Positions 34,990 to 46,300 of a DNA stretch of 53,472 bases are shown piece by piece. Made by a program: the position numbers and the translations under genes. Each line of letters starts with the position of its first letter. Positions within the stretch are counted from its first letter, which is position 1. Below the pieces are notes generated by a model. That model was not told the DNA's origin, made no database searches, and saw nothing but the letters and a program-made list of their open reading frames with translations. This DNA is from Verrucomicrobiota bacterium (GTDB taxonomy: Bacteria > Verrucomicrobiota > Verrucomicrobiia > Limisphaerales > JAKPVM01): contig JAKPVM010000062.1 in the NCBI GenBank assembly GCA_029572555.1, positions 1-53,472 of the forward strand. Direction: 5' to 3'.

Positions 34990-36174
34990 TCATTTTTGCT
35001 TTTTGTAATTTAATAAAATCATGACAAAAAGGGCAACGAGTAATAATGTCGCAATTGCGTATATTGCAACATTAGGATATTGAGGCAGAAGATAGAGAGT
35101 TGATGAACCAATGGCAGGACCGAGGAATATGCCTGCACCGATTGCTGCCTCGTGAAGTCCACCGTGCGATGCCCCTGCCTCGCCAACGTGCATCGCATAA
35201 TAAAGCGAGGAATAATAAATTAGTCCAACTGCCCACCCAAATATTACCTGTGCAAATACAAGGACCAATAGATTATTTGAGATTAACAAAATTAAAAAGC
35301 CCGCAATTAAAAATATAAACGCCTTGAACAGCCAGAAAAACCGATAGTGCCAGCCGTCCCATTTCCAGAGAAGGATGAATGCGCCAAGACGCACAAAAAA
35401 CCAGATTGAACAAAATAGTCCTGCTTGTGTTGGGTTCAGGTTTTGGTTTTTGGCAATCTCCGGGATTACCGCAAGAAATGTATTCATTGCCACATAAGCG
35501 AACGGATTTGCAATCCACGCCATTTTCAAAAATTTTTCTGCGGTTGATTTATCGGGAATGTTAGAATTTGTTTCACACTGTTCAGGTTCATTATTATTCG
35601 ATTTATTAACCAGTTGATGTTTTTCATTTGAAAATTTTTTCAGCAAGATGAGTTGAATTATATGGATGATTGGAGGAAGCCAGAACAAACTTTTCCACCC
35701 AAGATGTTCATACAAAGCACCGCCAATGAAATAAGCAACCGCCGAACTCCCAGCCCAGACGGCGTTGTATATTCCGACCATTCGTGGCAATTCTTTTGAA
35801 GGCTCATTGAGGCTTACTAAAGATTCAATCGCTGGCCAGATTAAACACATTGAAATAGTCCAGCCTAATAGTATTAATAAAACAGCAGGGAGCGGACGCG
35901 AAAACTGAATGCCACATATTAGGAAGAGAATCATCCCGATAATTCCAATCTTTAACGAACGAACTTGACCATTTTTTTCAATAAATTTTCCACCTTGCCA
36001 GGAGGCGATGGTGTAAATTAGCCCGTGAAAGGCTGTAACGGCAAGGTTCTCGCGATTTCCAAAGTGGTAGTTGTCTCGTAGAAAAAAAAATAAAAAATTA
36101 AAAAAATAGGAACAGGCGAATGAATTAAGCGCCTCAAGTGCAAAATAGACCCATTTATTTTTCCAATCAATCAT
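34990..36174 (-). CDS. Major facilitator superfamily transporter
   Basis: I choose the ATG at 36174 (394 residues), because the 55 codons upstream of it do not look like a membrane protein start. About 11-12 membrane helices are visible, with the helix 2-3 loop AFHGLIYTIASWQGGKFIEK and a cytoplasmic central loop rich in Asn/Lys/Glu (NKSNNNEPEQCETN). The second half contains GLFCSIWFFVRLGAFILL and GWAVGLIYYSSLYYAMHVGE. It matches MFS in general; substrate class is unknown. The dehydrogenase gene follows in the same direction, so it may import a substrate for it. Confidence 0.85.
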   Translation of the reverse strand: MIDWKNKWVYFALEALNSFACSYFFNFLFFFLRDNYHFGNRENLAVTAFHGLIYTIASWQGGKFIEKNGQVRSLKIGIIGMILFLICGIQFSRPLPAVLLILLGWTISMCLIWPAIESLVSLNEPSKELPRMVGIYNAVWAGSSAVAYFIGGALYEHLGWKSLFWLPPIIHIIQLILLKKFSNEKHQLVNKSNNNEPEQCETNSNIPDKSTAEKFLKMAWIANPFAYVAMNTFLAVIPEIAKNQNLNPTQAGLFCSIWFFVRLGAFILLWKWDGWHYRFFWLFKAFIFLIAGFLILLISNNLLVLVFAQVIFGWAVGLIYYSSLYYAMHVGEAGASHGGLHEAAIGAGIFLGPAIGSSTLYLLPQYPNVAIYAIATLLLVALFVMILLNYKKQK

Positions 36175-36339
36175 TAGAGCGGTTATTATACCTGAATCAT
36201 TAGAATAGATAGCGAAATAATATAGAACAATGAAAAATTTATGCCTTGAGTTTTGACAATTAGTGCAGTATAAGAAATCTAATGTTAATATTAACCAACC
36301 GTAGGCTGGCAACCTGAAACTCCGAAAGAAGTGGCTCAA

Positions 36340-36876
36340 ATGAAATCCAGACGTAAATTGGTTTGGTGGGTAGTTGGAATCGCAGGGTTTCTATTAGCAT
36401 TGCCTTTCCTTCTGCAACTAAATGGAATCTTACCCTGGTCACCTATCAATTGTTGGCACTATGACGTTGACATTAATTCAGGACGCATCCGATACACTCG
36501 CTATTTTGCGTTCATTATGGTTTCTCAACATACTGAGGAATCTGCATTGAGCCGCACTTTGCTGCCGGAGGACATAAAAGATTCACAGCCAGACTGGCGA
36601 CGCGTATTTACTTTTTCGCCTTTTTACCATAATTCTCCACACCATGCTTTTCATTCAGCCATTAACCAGATTAAGCAATTAGAGACGACATGGCAGATAG
36701 GAAAGTTGACTCCTGCTGCGCGACGATTGAGCGCAAAACGTGTGCTTGAACTTTGGGAGGAAGGACAGATCTATCATATAGCTGATACTTATTTGCGTGC
36801 CCTATCAGATATCGCATTTCGGTCGGATGCAGAAAACAAAATCACTGATGAGAAGGATTTACCAACTATTCACTGA
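36340..36876 (+). CDS. Membrane-anchored protein of unknown function
   Basis: The ATG at 36340 gives 178 residues; a GTG three codons upstream is the alternative. It has a single N-terminal membrane helix (VWWVVGIAGFLLALPFLLQL) followed by a globular part containing CWHYDVDINSGRIRYTRYFA, DWRRVFTFSPFYHNSPHHA and LSAKRVLELWEEGQIYHIA. No family known to me fits, though WHYDVDINSGRIR-type starts occur in related bacteria. It probably faces the periplasm. It is a lone gene diverging from the MFS gene, in front of a repeat region. Confidence 0.65.
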   Translation: MKSRRKLVWWVVGIAGFLLALPFLLQLNGILPWSPINCWHYDVDINSGRIRYTRYFAFIMVSQHTEESALSRTLLPEDIKDSQPDWRRVFTFSPFYHNSPHHAFHSAINQIKQLETTWQIGKLTPAARRLSAKRVLELWEEGQIYHIADTYLRALSDIAFRSDAENKITDEKDLPTIH

Positions 36877-36984
36877 TGTGTAAGCCAACTTGCGCTCTGG
36901 ATTAAATCGCTAAAGCCAGAAAAATCCAACAAAATACACGCCACAAAACGAGTGAATTTCTAAGAACTAAGACATCTGTGGTAG

Positions 36985-37150
36985 GGAAGAACACTGATTA
37001 CGCAGATTAAAAGGATTTACTGGGTTGAAAAAAAATAACAATGATAGACAAGATATACAGGATAACAAATCTTAATCTATTAAACCAAAAAATATCCTGT
37101 AAATCCTGTATATCCCTGTTCAATAAAAAATCCCGTTATCCCTTGTTATT
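36985..37150. repeat. Degenerate ATCCTGTAAATCCTGT-type repeat region
   Basis: This stretch of the 36877-37194 gap has no gene. It contains GATATACAGGATAAC near 37055 and, inverted, TATCCTGTAAATCCTG near 37096, then TGTATATCCCTGTTC, so the arms could pair. It also carries CACTGATTACGCAGATT. Related sequence occurs near 39980-40200 and 51300-51430. Short repeats of this kind are widely scattered in some environmental bacteria, with unknown role. Confidence 0.6.
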
Positions 37151-37194
37151 TTGTAGTATTTGTGCAGTGGTTTTCAGGCATTTTATTGGAATAA

Positions 37195-38307
37195 TTATTT
37201 AGCCCTCATAATCAAAATTAAGCCGATTACCGCAAACACTATGTTTGGAAACCAGCCAGCAATAAAGGGCGAGACGTGTCCCCCCATACCCGCCGCTTCG
37301 CCAAACCGCTGCAAAACAAAATATGCAAAGCCAATAAAAACACTGCTCGCCACGCCAACAAACACATTTCGCCTTGAACCCAATGATGCAAACGGCAGCG
37401 CTATTAATACTATCACGGGACAGGTGAACGGTTGCGCAAGACGGATGTGAAATTTTGTGTTTAATACAGGGTTATGTCGTTGGTCAGGATGCCATTGCTG
37501 ATATTCAATTATCTCTTTTAATGAAAGCGATACCCCGCGAGCCTGTTTCAAATTCGTCAGACTGCTGATTTTAATCTCGCTTTTAATTTGTTCTGGCGTT
37601 TCGGTAAATTCAGGCACCTGTAATATATTTGTAAATCCCCTGCCGGGAATTCCCTGACCAGCAGGATAAACCAGCACCTGAACATTGTAAAATGTCCATA
37701 CGCCGTTTGTTCTTATCCCGCGCTCCGCTATCAATGAATAAATCGTCTTGTTCGTGGATTCCCAGTCTATATGCGGTTTGACCATTTCGCAGGTCTTTGG
37801 ATTATATTCCTCAATAATCCACGTTCGTTTTGCTTTGGCATTCTTGAATGTAAGGAATTTGACAACCTCCTTCTCTTTTTCCGAAGCCCCTCTGCGATAT
37901 TCTCCCCTTAAAATAGCCATTGCGCGGTCAGCCCCATCAGGCATAATAAACTCGTTTAACACAAATAAAAAAACACCGCATATTATGCTTACCCAAAAAT
38001 AAGGAAGCGCTATCCTCCATAAACTTACGCCAGCTACCCTGATTGCGACAATCTCGTTAAACCGCGAATGATTGTTAATCGCATATAACATTGCAAGCAA
38101 AAGAGCAAGCGGTACCACCCGCGAAAGCAGTTCCGGAAGCGTATAAATAAAGTAATATACAATGCCCAACACATCCAGTCCTGCCCGTTGGAATTCGTCC
38201 ATCTCCGAGAACAACTGAAACGTCAACCAAAAGATAAAAAACCCGGCAATGCAATAGCCAAGAGGAACTAAAAATTCTTTCAATAAATATCTGTCTAAAA
38301 TCCGCAT
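37195..38307 (-). CDS. lptG: LptF/LptG-family lipopolysaccharide export permease
   Basis: The 370-residue protein has the YjgP/YjgQ layout: two helices at the N-terminus (LKEFLVPLGYCIAGFFIFW), a third-fourth pair (LLSRVVPLALLLAMLYAI), the coupling helix region NEIVAIRVAGVSLWRIALP, a large periplasmic beta-jellyroll domain, and two final helices (VIVLIALPFASLG, FPNIVFAVIGLILI). With LptB it powers lipopolysaccharide extraction from the inner membrane, so the organism should make an outer membrane. Length and features fit LptG slightly better than LptF. It is alone on the minus strand here, without lptB or its paired permease. Confidence 0.9.
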   Translation of the reverse strand: MRILDRYLLKEFLVPLGYCIAGFFIFWLTFQLFSEMDEFQRAGLDVLGIVYYFIYTLPELLSRVVPLALLLAMLYAINNHSRFNEIVAIRVAGVSLWRIALPYFWVSIICGVFLFVLNEFIMPDGADRAMAILRGEYRRGASEKEKEVVKFLTFKNAKAKRTWIIEEYNPKTCEMVKPHIDWESTNKTIYSLIAERGIRTNGVWTFYNVQVLVYPAGQGIPGRGFTNILQVPEFTETPEQIKSEIKISSLTNLKQARGVSLSLKEIIEYQQWHPDQRHNPVLNTKFHIRLAQPFTCPVIVLIALPFASLGSRRNVFVGVASSVFIGFAYFVLQRFGEAAGMGGHVSPFIAGWFPNIVFAVIGLILIMRAK

Positions 38308-38503
38308 TTCAGAAACAATAAATAATTGCGTCTATAAAAGCAAGAAAGCCATCATCATAATTGCGATTTAATCATAACATAATTAAGCGATTATTGGAAA
38401 CATTTTCCGGTTTTAAAAGGTAGAAAAGAGACGAGAATAAATCAAAAACTAATGGATATGAAGGGACAGAAACAAAAAATATTAAAATTTTTCAAAAAAG
38501 TTC

Positions 38504-38531
38504 TTGCATATTAAATAGATTACGTTATGAT
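38504..38531 (+). promoter_or_regulatory. Predicted promoter of the SPFH gene, apparently leaderless
   Basis: TTGCAT (38504-38509), a 16-base spacer and TATGAT (38526-38531) end 6 bases before the ATG at 38538. The transcript would start at or next to the start codon. There is no Shine-Dalgarno sequence in front of this ATG. Confidence 0.5.
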
Positions 38532-38537
38532 ATCAAT

Positions 38538-39524
38538 ATGAAATCAAATCAAGATAATGTTCATCGGGAGACGGAAGTCTCAGTAACAAGCGGTTGGTTT
38601 ATGCTTCCAATAGTCCTTTTGATTATTTTAGGAAGTATTGCGCTTTTCATCTTTTCAATTGCTGCCGGAGATAGAAATCCATTATGGGGATTATTTATCA
38701 TCTCCATAATTGGTGAAATAATCGGCATTATAATGTTAATTGGATTTTTTACGCTTCAACCAAACGAGGCGCGGGTATTGATTTTGTTTGGTGAATACAG
38801 AGGAACGGTTAAACAAAGCGGGTTTCACTGGGGTAATCCATTTTATTCAAACGGGCAGCGAATATTAGTTGAATCGCAAATACAGACATCAGTTCCCGGC
38901 AAGGCTGTGCCATACACAAGGGCAAAGGTAGGCAGAAATAAAATCTCTCTTCGCGCCCGCACACACAATGTAGAAAAGTTAAAGGTTAATGACAAACGCG
39001 GTAATCCGATTGAAATAGGGGCAGTAGTGATTTGGCGTGTAGAAGATACAGCGCAGGCTATGTTTGATGTTGATGATTATGAAAAGTATGTGCACACACA
39101 AAGCGAGTCCGCATTACGGCATTTAGCCAGCCTTTATTCTTATGACCACGGCGAAGATAATGAAATAACTTTACGAAGCGGCGTGGAAGAAATATCCACC
39201 TCTCTCAAAAGAGAGTTGCAGGAACGTTTGCAAAAAGCAGGTGTGGTTGTTGAGGAGACTCGGTTGACTCATTTGGCTTATGCGCCGGAAATAGCTCAAG
39301 CAATGTTGAGACGGCAGCAGGCAGAAGCGGTAATCGCTGCCCGACAAAAAATTGTGCAGGGCGCCGTCAGTATGGTTGATATGGCTTTAAGAGAACTTGC
39401 AGAAAAACAGGTTCTTCAACTTGACGATGAACGAAAGGCGGCAATGGTTAGCAATTTAATGGTCGTTCTTTGCGGGGAAAATGAAACCCAGCCTGTAATT
39501 AACACCGGCACACTTTACACTTGA
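38538..39524 (+). CDS. SPFH/Band 7 (prohibitin-like) membrane protein
   Basis: The 328-residue protein has two N-terminal membrane helices (FMLPIVLLIILGSIALFIF and IISIIGEIIGIIMLIGFF), then the SPFH domain: LQPNEARVLILFGEYRGTV, FHWGNPFYS, NPIEIGAVVIWRVEDTAQAM and a coiled region (AQAMLRRQQAEAVIAARQKI) near the end. Family members form large ring assemblies in the membrane and organise membrane domains or proteases. The next gene, 55 bases on, is a ribbon-helix-helix protein that often accompanies this SPFH type. The exact role is unknown. Confidence 0.92.
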   Translation: MKSNQDNVHRETEVSVTSGWFMLPIVLLIILGSIALFIFSIAAGDRNPLWGLFIISIIGEIIGIIMLIGFFTLQPNEARVLILFGEYRGTVKQSGFHWGNPFYSNGQRILVESQIQTSVPGKAVPYTRAKVGRNKISLRARTHNVEKLKVNDKRGNPIEIGAVVIWRVEDTAQAMFDVDDYEKYVHTQSESALRHLASLYSYDHGEDNEITLRSGVEEISTSLKRELQERLQKAGVVVEETRLTHLAYAPEIAQAMLRRQQAEAVIAARQKIVQGAVSMVDMALRELAEKQVLQLDDERKAAMVSNLMVVLCGENETQPVINTGTLYT

Positions 39525-39579
39525 TGAAATATTGTTATTATTTTGATATTAAATGTAATATTACTGCAATAATCAGATA

Positions 39580-39888
39580 ATGAGTCAACGGAAGTCATTT
39601 TTATTAAGATTAGACCAAAAATTATGGAATGAACTTGAATCGTGGGCAAAAGATGAGTTCAGGAGTGTGAACGGTCAGATTGAATATATATTGAAACAAG
39701 CCGTGCTGAAAAGGAAGGGACATTCTGCTGTCGAAAAACCGGCTGTATCAAAACAGCCAGTTAAATCAAATGTAGAAGGACCTGAAACCGCAACTCCCGA
39801 GGAAGCGCCGCCTATTCAGGAGCAAAAACCCGAACCAGAAGCCCCTAAAAAAAGTTCATGGGTTGGTTTTGAAGATGTGCCGGATTAG
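39580..39888 (+). CDS. Arc-type ribbon-helix-helix protein paired with SPFH
   Basis: The first 50 residues look like an Arc-type ribbon-helix-helix domain: SFLLRLDQKLWNELESWAKD, then FRSVNGQIEYILKQAVLKR. The FRSVNGQIEYIL segment is the second helix typical of proteins encoded next to SPFH genes. The remaining 50 residues are Pro/Glu/Lys-rich and disordered (EEAPPIQEQKPEPEAPKK), ending SSWVGFEDVPD. The protein has 102 residues. It may bind DNA or the SPFH protein; which is not known. It follows the SPFH gene by 55 bases, likely co-transcribed. No toxin is nearby. Confidence 0.82.
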   Translation: MSQRKSFLLRLDQKLWNELESWAKDEFRSVNGQIEYILKQAVLKRKGHSAVEKPAVSKQPVKSNVEGPETATPEEAPPIQEQKPEPEAPKKSSWVGFEDVPD

Positions 39889-39913
39889 AAATCTAAACCA
39901 ATAGAACTTATAA

Positions 39914-40252
39914 TGTGGCGCCAGCATCCTCAGAGTGGCACAGGCATTCCTGCCTGTAGAGACAAATGAAAACATAAGATTTACAGGATATTTTGTAAGA
40001 TAAACAAGGGGCAAAGATAACAAGGATACAAGACACAAGGACACAAGATACAAGGATATAAGATACAAGGATTAACTAGATACAAGAATGCAAGACATAA
40101 AGACGGACGTTATATATTTTTTACCCTGTATATCGTTGTTAATTTCTTTTTTTATCATCCGTGTAAATCTGCCAAATCTGCGTAGTCTGTGTTCTATTTC
40201 CATCACAGACAGGAATGTCTGTGCTACGTTAAATGGGAGCAAGGATACTACC
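39914..40252. repeat. Repeat-rich gap with palindromes H2 and H1
   Basis: The 39889-40307 gap has no gene. It holds palindrome H2 (39938-39957), degenerate GATACAAGGA tandem units at about 40008-40090, an ATCCTGTATAT-type segment near 40126, a second H2-like copy (CACAGACAGGAATGTCTGTG, 40204-40223) and palindrome H1 (GGGAGCAAGGATACTACC, 40235-40252). The same elements, in other order, occur at 51215-51440. Confidence 0.7.
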
Positions 40253-40307
40253 GCCACAATAATGCTCGCACCGTTGAACTCGCTATTGAATTTTAGTCAG
40301 GCAACTT

Positions 40308-43300
40308 TTATTTCTGCGGTTTGCGAACAAGGATTAGGATTAGAGTTATAAAACAAAATATTGCGGCAAGAGTAGTGATGTTTCTGATGACAGATGGAGT
40401 TGCAATCTGTTTAGCGGTCTTCAGTTTTATGGATAAATCAGACCAGGGTTCAACTTTAAGTGGGACTGAAAATGTGACTCTTGCGCCTAATTCAGGCAGG
40501 GTTGGTCTGATGGCTGCTGGTTTTCCTACTGCGGCTTCTTGTTGTCTGATAAGTCGTTCAGCGAGTTTTGCAAGCGCAACATTCTCTTCGGCTGGACTCT
40601 GTTCAAGCACCTGTTTTGCCTGTTGCTGGGTGTAGTCCGCTTCTTTGCCTTGCGTCCATTGACTAAATAGTTGTGAGGTCGGCTTTTTCTTGTCCGGCGT
40701 TTCCACAACAGCCTGCTGACGTTGATTTAATCCAATCAAAGCCTGTTGCATTTTCAAGTTGTGCAATTGAACGCGGGCATCTTCATTAAGAGCGGCGTCT
40801 TGTTGCGCTATATTTTGCGCGGCTTGAAATGCGCGGCGAGCTTGCTGTGGCGCGCCTTTTTGAATAAGGGCGTTTCCTTTAAAAATCAGGTTTTCGGCTT
40901 CTTTTGATTGTTGACGCATCCGTTCAATCTCATTTTTCAGATAATCTGACGCAGCGATTCGTCTGGCGGTAGATGAGTATGGCGGCACAGAAAGTTGCAG
41001 AGAACTCTCCCAATTCTTGATTTTCCATTCATCCGGGAAATTGATATTCCAGGTAACATTTTGTAGCGGCAGGTCAAATGATGGACCGCGCAGATTTTTC
41101 ATCACACTGTCGGGTTTATCTGAAACCTTCGGTAGTGAGTAAAAGAATTCCACCAAAGACGGTTTTTGCGGGTCTGAATTTTTTTCCAGCATTATTAGAA
41201 TCTCGTTCTTTTCCAACCAGGGCCAGGCACTCTCTCCATTGACAAAGGCGTACCAGAATCTGCTTGATTCAGGTAGTTTAATCCGTAAAAGCCGTTTATC
41301 TCCCGGGAAAATTGAAAGTTTACCTTCTGTCAGCATTTCACCGGAAGAGGCGATGACAGATAGCAATTCCAAGCTTTCAATGCGGGCAGGTATAACTTTG
41401 GCGATCTCGTGTCTTGAAATTGTGATTGGCAGTTCAAACTCGTTTTCAAGGGCGCTAAAAGTATCTTTTGTCTCTGATGATTCTCTTTTCCGTAATGACT
41501 GCGGGATGTTCTCCCATTCTGCAGGCTGTAATCCCGGAGGCAGAGATGGAACCTTTAATTCAATGCGTCCGCCTGCTCGCAGAGCAAGATTACCGCGTTG
41601 CAGGTTTGCGTTTAGCGCCTTAACTCCGAGTATCTTTACTGTCTGCTGGTTCGTTAATGGAATCTGATAAAAAATGTTCAGGGAATAGCTGCCGATAACT
41701 CGTCTCTGTAATTTGACCTCCCAATCAGCCCATTGACCTTGCGTCTGGTTCTTTACAAAGTCAGAAATAAGTTCGCCTTCAAAACGGGCATTTTCAGCTG
41801 CGGCAGGCATTTTAATCCTGAATGTCTTTACGCCAGCATTTTCTATCTGATAATCCATAATGACATTGTTCATTATTGCGCCTTCTCTTATCGTGACATC
41901 GAGGAGCGAATTAACAGTTATCAACGGTTCAACGCTCTCAATATCCGCTGTGAGCTGCCATCGCGGGTGCAGGATACGAAAGACTTGCACGCCTTTTTGC
42001 TTTATTCCGGATTTCAGCGGGTCTAATTGCGTCAAGCCATCGCGGGTCTTAATATGGAGCCGTATGCCAAGTTCAGATACAATGACTAATTGACCGGTAT
42101 GTTTTTCTGCCTCGCGCAGGACAAGTCGCGGCGCTTCAAATTCTTTGCGCGCTCCAATCCCCTGTCCTGTTAATGTAATGTTCAAGGTATGCGCGCCTTC
42201 TGTCTTGCTTCGTAGATGAATTGTTATGATTCGGTCTTCACCCGATTTCATTTCTGTCCAATGACTTAATACATCGCCACTGATAGATTCCACTTCATAA
42301 TCGCGTGGCAGGACAAAACTCAATTTAAATATGCCAGCGCGGGCAACTGTAAAGTTTAGTTGTGAAGCAAGCAAAATACGGTCTTCTCCTATGGACAATG
42401 TCTCCTGCGATTCAGTGCGAATATCCGGTTTGACGGCAGAAACAGCGATGGCAATAGCGGCATCTTGTTGCGAGTATCTGAACGCCCTTCTCAATGCTAA
42501 TCCGGGGATTTGATTTGTCATTGCAGAGACCGTTTTAGAAGAAAAGTCTTCCAGATTTATTACTGACAATCCGCCATCGTTGACCTTATCAAGTTGCACC
42601 TCGTTCCCGGTTGCAACGGCTGCCATTCCAACCTGTCCCGCAGACTTTTCCACATAGATAAAGTTGTTCGTTACTGTGTATGGCAGCGATGTTGTAATTA
42701 TTTGAGAGCGGACAATAAAGTTAAATGGCTTTGATTGAGGAGAACGAAATTGAACGCGTAAGATCCGTTTATCGGGGTCAAATTTCCACGACGATACAAA
42801 GTCAGCCTGAACATCTGTGATGGTAATCGGCTGCGGGACGGTAAAGGTTATTTCTTCTAATTCACCTTGCGCTGGGCGGATATCTGTTTCGCTTACTACC
42901 TCAAGAACGCCAGGCATTGGAATAAACAAATGATATAATTCAGCGTAAAATAGCGGTTTTTCTGATTTAACATCTCGCTGGCGAGGACGCCATCCAATTG
43001 TTAAACCTGAACGGGGTTCAAATATTACTAATGCGCGTGTAACTTCAATTTCGCCACGTTTGACCTTCCCATTTTCTATCGATACCGCATCAGGAGAGAA
43101 TACCTCCTGGTCAAGTCGTTCAAGTTCAAGTTCAAATTTATCAACAAGCGATGCGGGCGTCGGAAGAACAAAGGTATTTACAGAACCATCTTTTTTATAT
43201 GCAATCTGATATGTGAACTTTATATCAAACTCGCCGTTCTGCCGCGCAATTAACCGATTGAACGTCTTTCCGTCAACTGTTACTGCTGAGTGGTCAATCT

Positions 43301-46300
43301 CCTGCTGTTGGTATTCAATGCTCATAAGCACTGCCGGGTAAGACAAAAAATCAAGACGAGCGCCTGCTTCGGCTTTCCATTTCATCTGCGCTTGAATTGT
43401 TACATAATTATCCTGCACACGTCCTTGTTGGTTCAGGTTAAGCACTATGTTCAGCGGTTTCTTTGGTTCGGCGCAATACGAATCAGTTATTGAAAATGCT
43501 GACAACAACGATGCCATAAACAGCGCAACTAAACCGCCCGGAGTAGGTTGTTGTGGCTGACTGCTTTTAGTATTAGATATCTGCATTTGCATTTTAACCA
43601 ATGGAATGACAATATGAATTAGAACAAACGCCATCATCAGTCCGATGGCGATTCGAATCCCATTAGTAAAAACCATTGCGCCCCAGAACAGCATAAACCA
43701 ACCGCCAATGATACAGACCTTTTTCAAAAAGCCTTCAAGGTTGTAAATCTTCGATACCACCCATAATCCAACGCCTAACAACCCTAACAACAATGCGGAA
43801 AATGACAGACCTTCTTTCTCGAGATGTATATTCTCAATCTGGAGCGAGATTGCCTTGCCGGCATCCTGTATAGGCGCAAGAAATGATAGGGCGCGTTCAA
43901 AATCCGAGGCGCTGCTTACCGGCAGGAAAATCAATATCAATAAACATAAAATTGAAATAACTGAAAATATTATTCCTCCAACAAGACAAACTCGCCTTAT
44001 CCATTGCAAACCAGCGAGTTTGCAAGCGGCAACAAAATACAAAATGGAGGTTAACGCAATTAAGAACAATGTCACAACCAGAAATGTGCCTTGACTTGTT
44101 CGCATCATCTTTGCCAACCCAGCAAATCCTGAAAAACTCGATTCAGATACAGGTTTTATAGTTCCGCCGCTGTATTTTAGTCTGTAATTCTTATCAGGCG
44201 AAATATTCCATTCAGTTAGCAAAATGGGGACATCCAACGCCGGTGTGGTCAATGAAATCTTGCTTTTATCTTTTGACTTTGACGCCCATTTAAGGTCAAC
44301 AACCATCAGCGGTCCACCTTTTGTGGGCAGCGGTACGAGGATTTGTCGGGCGTTCGAAACAGGTATAACTTTCTGGTCGTTCACATAAGTTTCCCAGAGT
44401 TGAATATCTGGCGCTGATTCAAAACTTAAATGGGTATGACCGTGAGTTTTCACAAAATAACGTCCCTCAGTGACGAGTTCGCCTTCGGCAGATATTCGCG
44501 TTTTAAGTTCAGCGCGGTCGATAACCTGCCTTACGGTTTGACCGAGCGCAAAGGATTTGAACCTTAGCGCAAGGTCAAATGGTCTTGAACTATATTGATA
44601 AGCCTCAAGTATAGGGGCGGTAAATAAAAGACGTTGGTCTGGCGGCACTTCCACCGGGTCAAGATGGATAACGCCGGGCGAGATTTTCTCAGCGCTAACC
44701 TCAAACTGGTATTCGCTTACAACGATAACCGAACCGCGTTCGCTTTGACAATCCACAGGACTGACGCCTACGCAGGAAATTAAATTGCTTTTAGCGTCAA
44801 ATTGTCTATCAAAGGTTGCTAATAATGTATATGCGCCAAATACAGGCGAATGCAGGAATACCTCATATTCATTGCCGTTCTTCTTCCAGTTCCGAACATC
44901 GCGTCCGGTGAATTCAATGTTGCTATATTCAGGCGGGACATTGAGTTTGAACGAAGAGACTGGCGTTCCTGAAACAAAAAAATTGATAACACTGCTTCCG
45001 TAAATAATTCCTTCTGTGGCTGTAAAGATATGAACAACATCGGCAACAAGGGTAAGTGATAGCCGTTCAATATTAATTGCCGATTCCCATTGCTCTTCGC
45101 GCAAACGCCAGGCTAATTGCAAGCCGGGGACTTTCTTTGGAAAATATGCCGGCGCAATTTCAGTCAAACCCGATATACGCGAACTTGTTAAACGAAAACC
45201 GGTCTCTGCCGCAACGCCGACATTACCCCTAATTGTCTTTGCGCCGAGGGGCTGAATCTTTGGCAATGAATAAACACCGACAGTGGCAGGCTGATTTTTT
45301 TCAAGCCGCAATTGTGCAATCTGACGACCAGATAGCGGTTTTGAAAAAACAAGCCGTAGTTGAGCCAATTGATTATCTGCTGTCGGCGTCAAAAAATAAT
45401 CCGCTAACTGTTGCATATTAATCCGCGATACGTTGTATCCTGACGGAACTTGCAGTGTGAACTCGCGCAAAGGCGCCTCGCGGATATCAATTTCAAGTTC
45501 GGCTTCAATTGCGGTTTCAGTTTCACCTATCAGATAGAGCAATAATTCAGAAACCGTTAATTCCGGCAAGATATGGTCTGCCTGAATTGTAAGAGAGTAA
45601 TCCACGCCTGAAAAACGATAGGCAAAGACTTGAGTAAATTGCTGAACGCCAAGTTCTGAAACCTCCTTAACAACGGGGAATAATTCGGGCGAAATCTGTG
45701 ATAAACCGAGTGTTTCGGTTACTTCAAGTTTAACAGCGCCATCGTTGACAACTTGCAGACTTCCGCCGCAACGGACTGCGTTAAGCGGCATCAACCGCAT
45801 CGGTTTTACCGTAATCGGGAATACACCTAACGGCGTTTGTGTTTGAATGGCAATTGTGTATTTATCTTTTTTTGGCTGATTTAATTGGACTATAACTCGT
45901 TTTGTTTGATTGGAGGTTTCTGTCTTCCACGCAAGTATATCATCTCCGCGAATTCGGGTAATCTCCCCTTCGCCTTCCATTTCAAATTCAAGTCGCGTTA
46001 ATTCGCCTTGAAGAATTTTATATTCCAGAACATACAACTGACGCATCAATCCCGCACCAACCGCAATCTGTTCGGCGCCATCGATTGAAAAGAACAATTT
46101 TCCTACTTCTTCGGCAGGTTTTTCTTTCCATTTCATCTGAATAGCGCCATCAGACGGCGCATAGCTGATGTAATCTTCGCCCTGACGTTGAGGCTTTGCG
46201 CCAACTATCTGAATCTGGCTATCCGGGGTAAGACCTTTTAAAATTATCGGGCGCAAAACCGATGGCATAACCTCAAAATTAATTGAATTCCATCCCTCTT

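Noticed and set aside
35000-36174. The MFS gene as a specific sugar or nucleoside transporter
   Set aside because: Only the general fold can be seen; no substrate motif is clear.
40008-40090. Tandem GATACAAGGA-like units that might be a CRISPR array
   Set aside because: Units are 8-14 bases, irregular, without constant repeats or unique spacers of equal length; they read as degenerate simple repeat.
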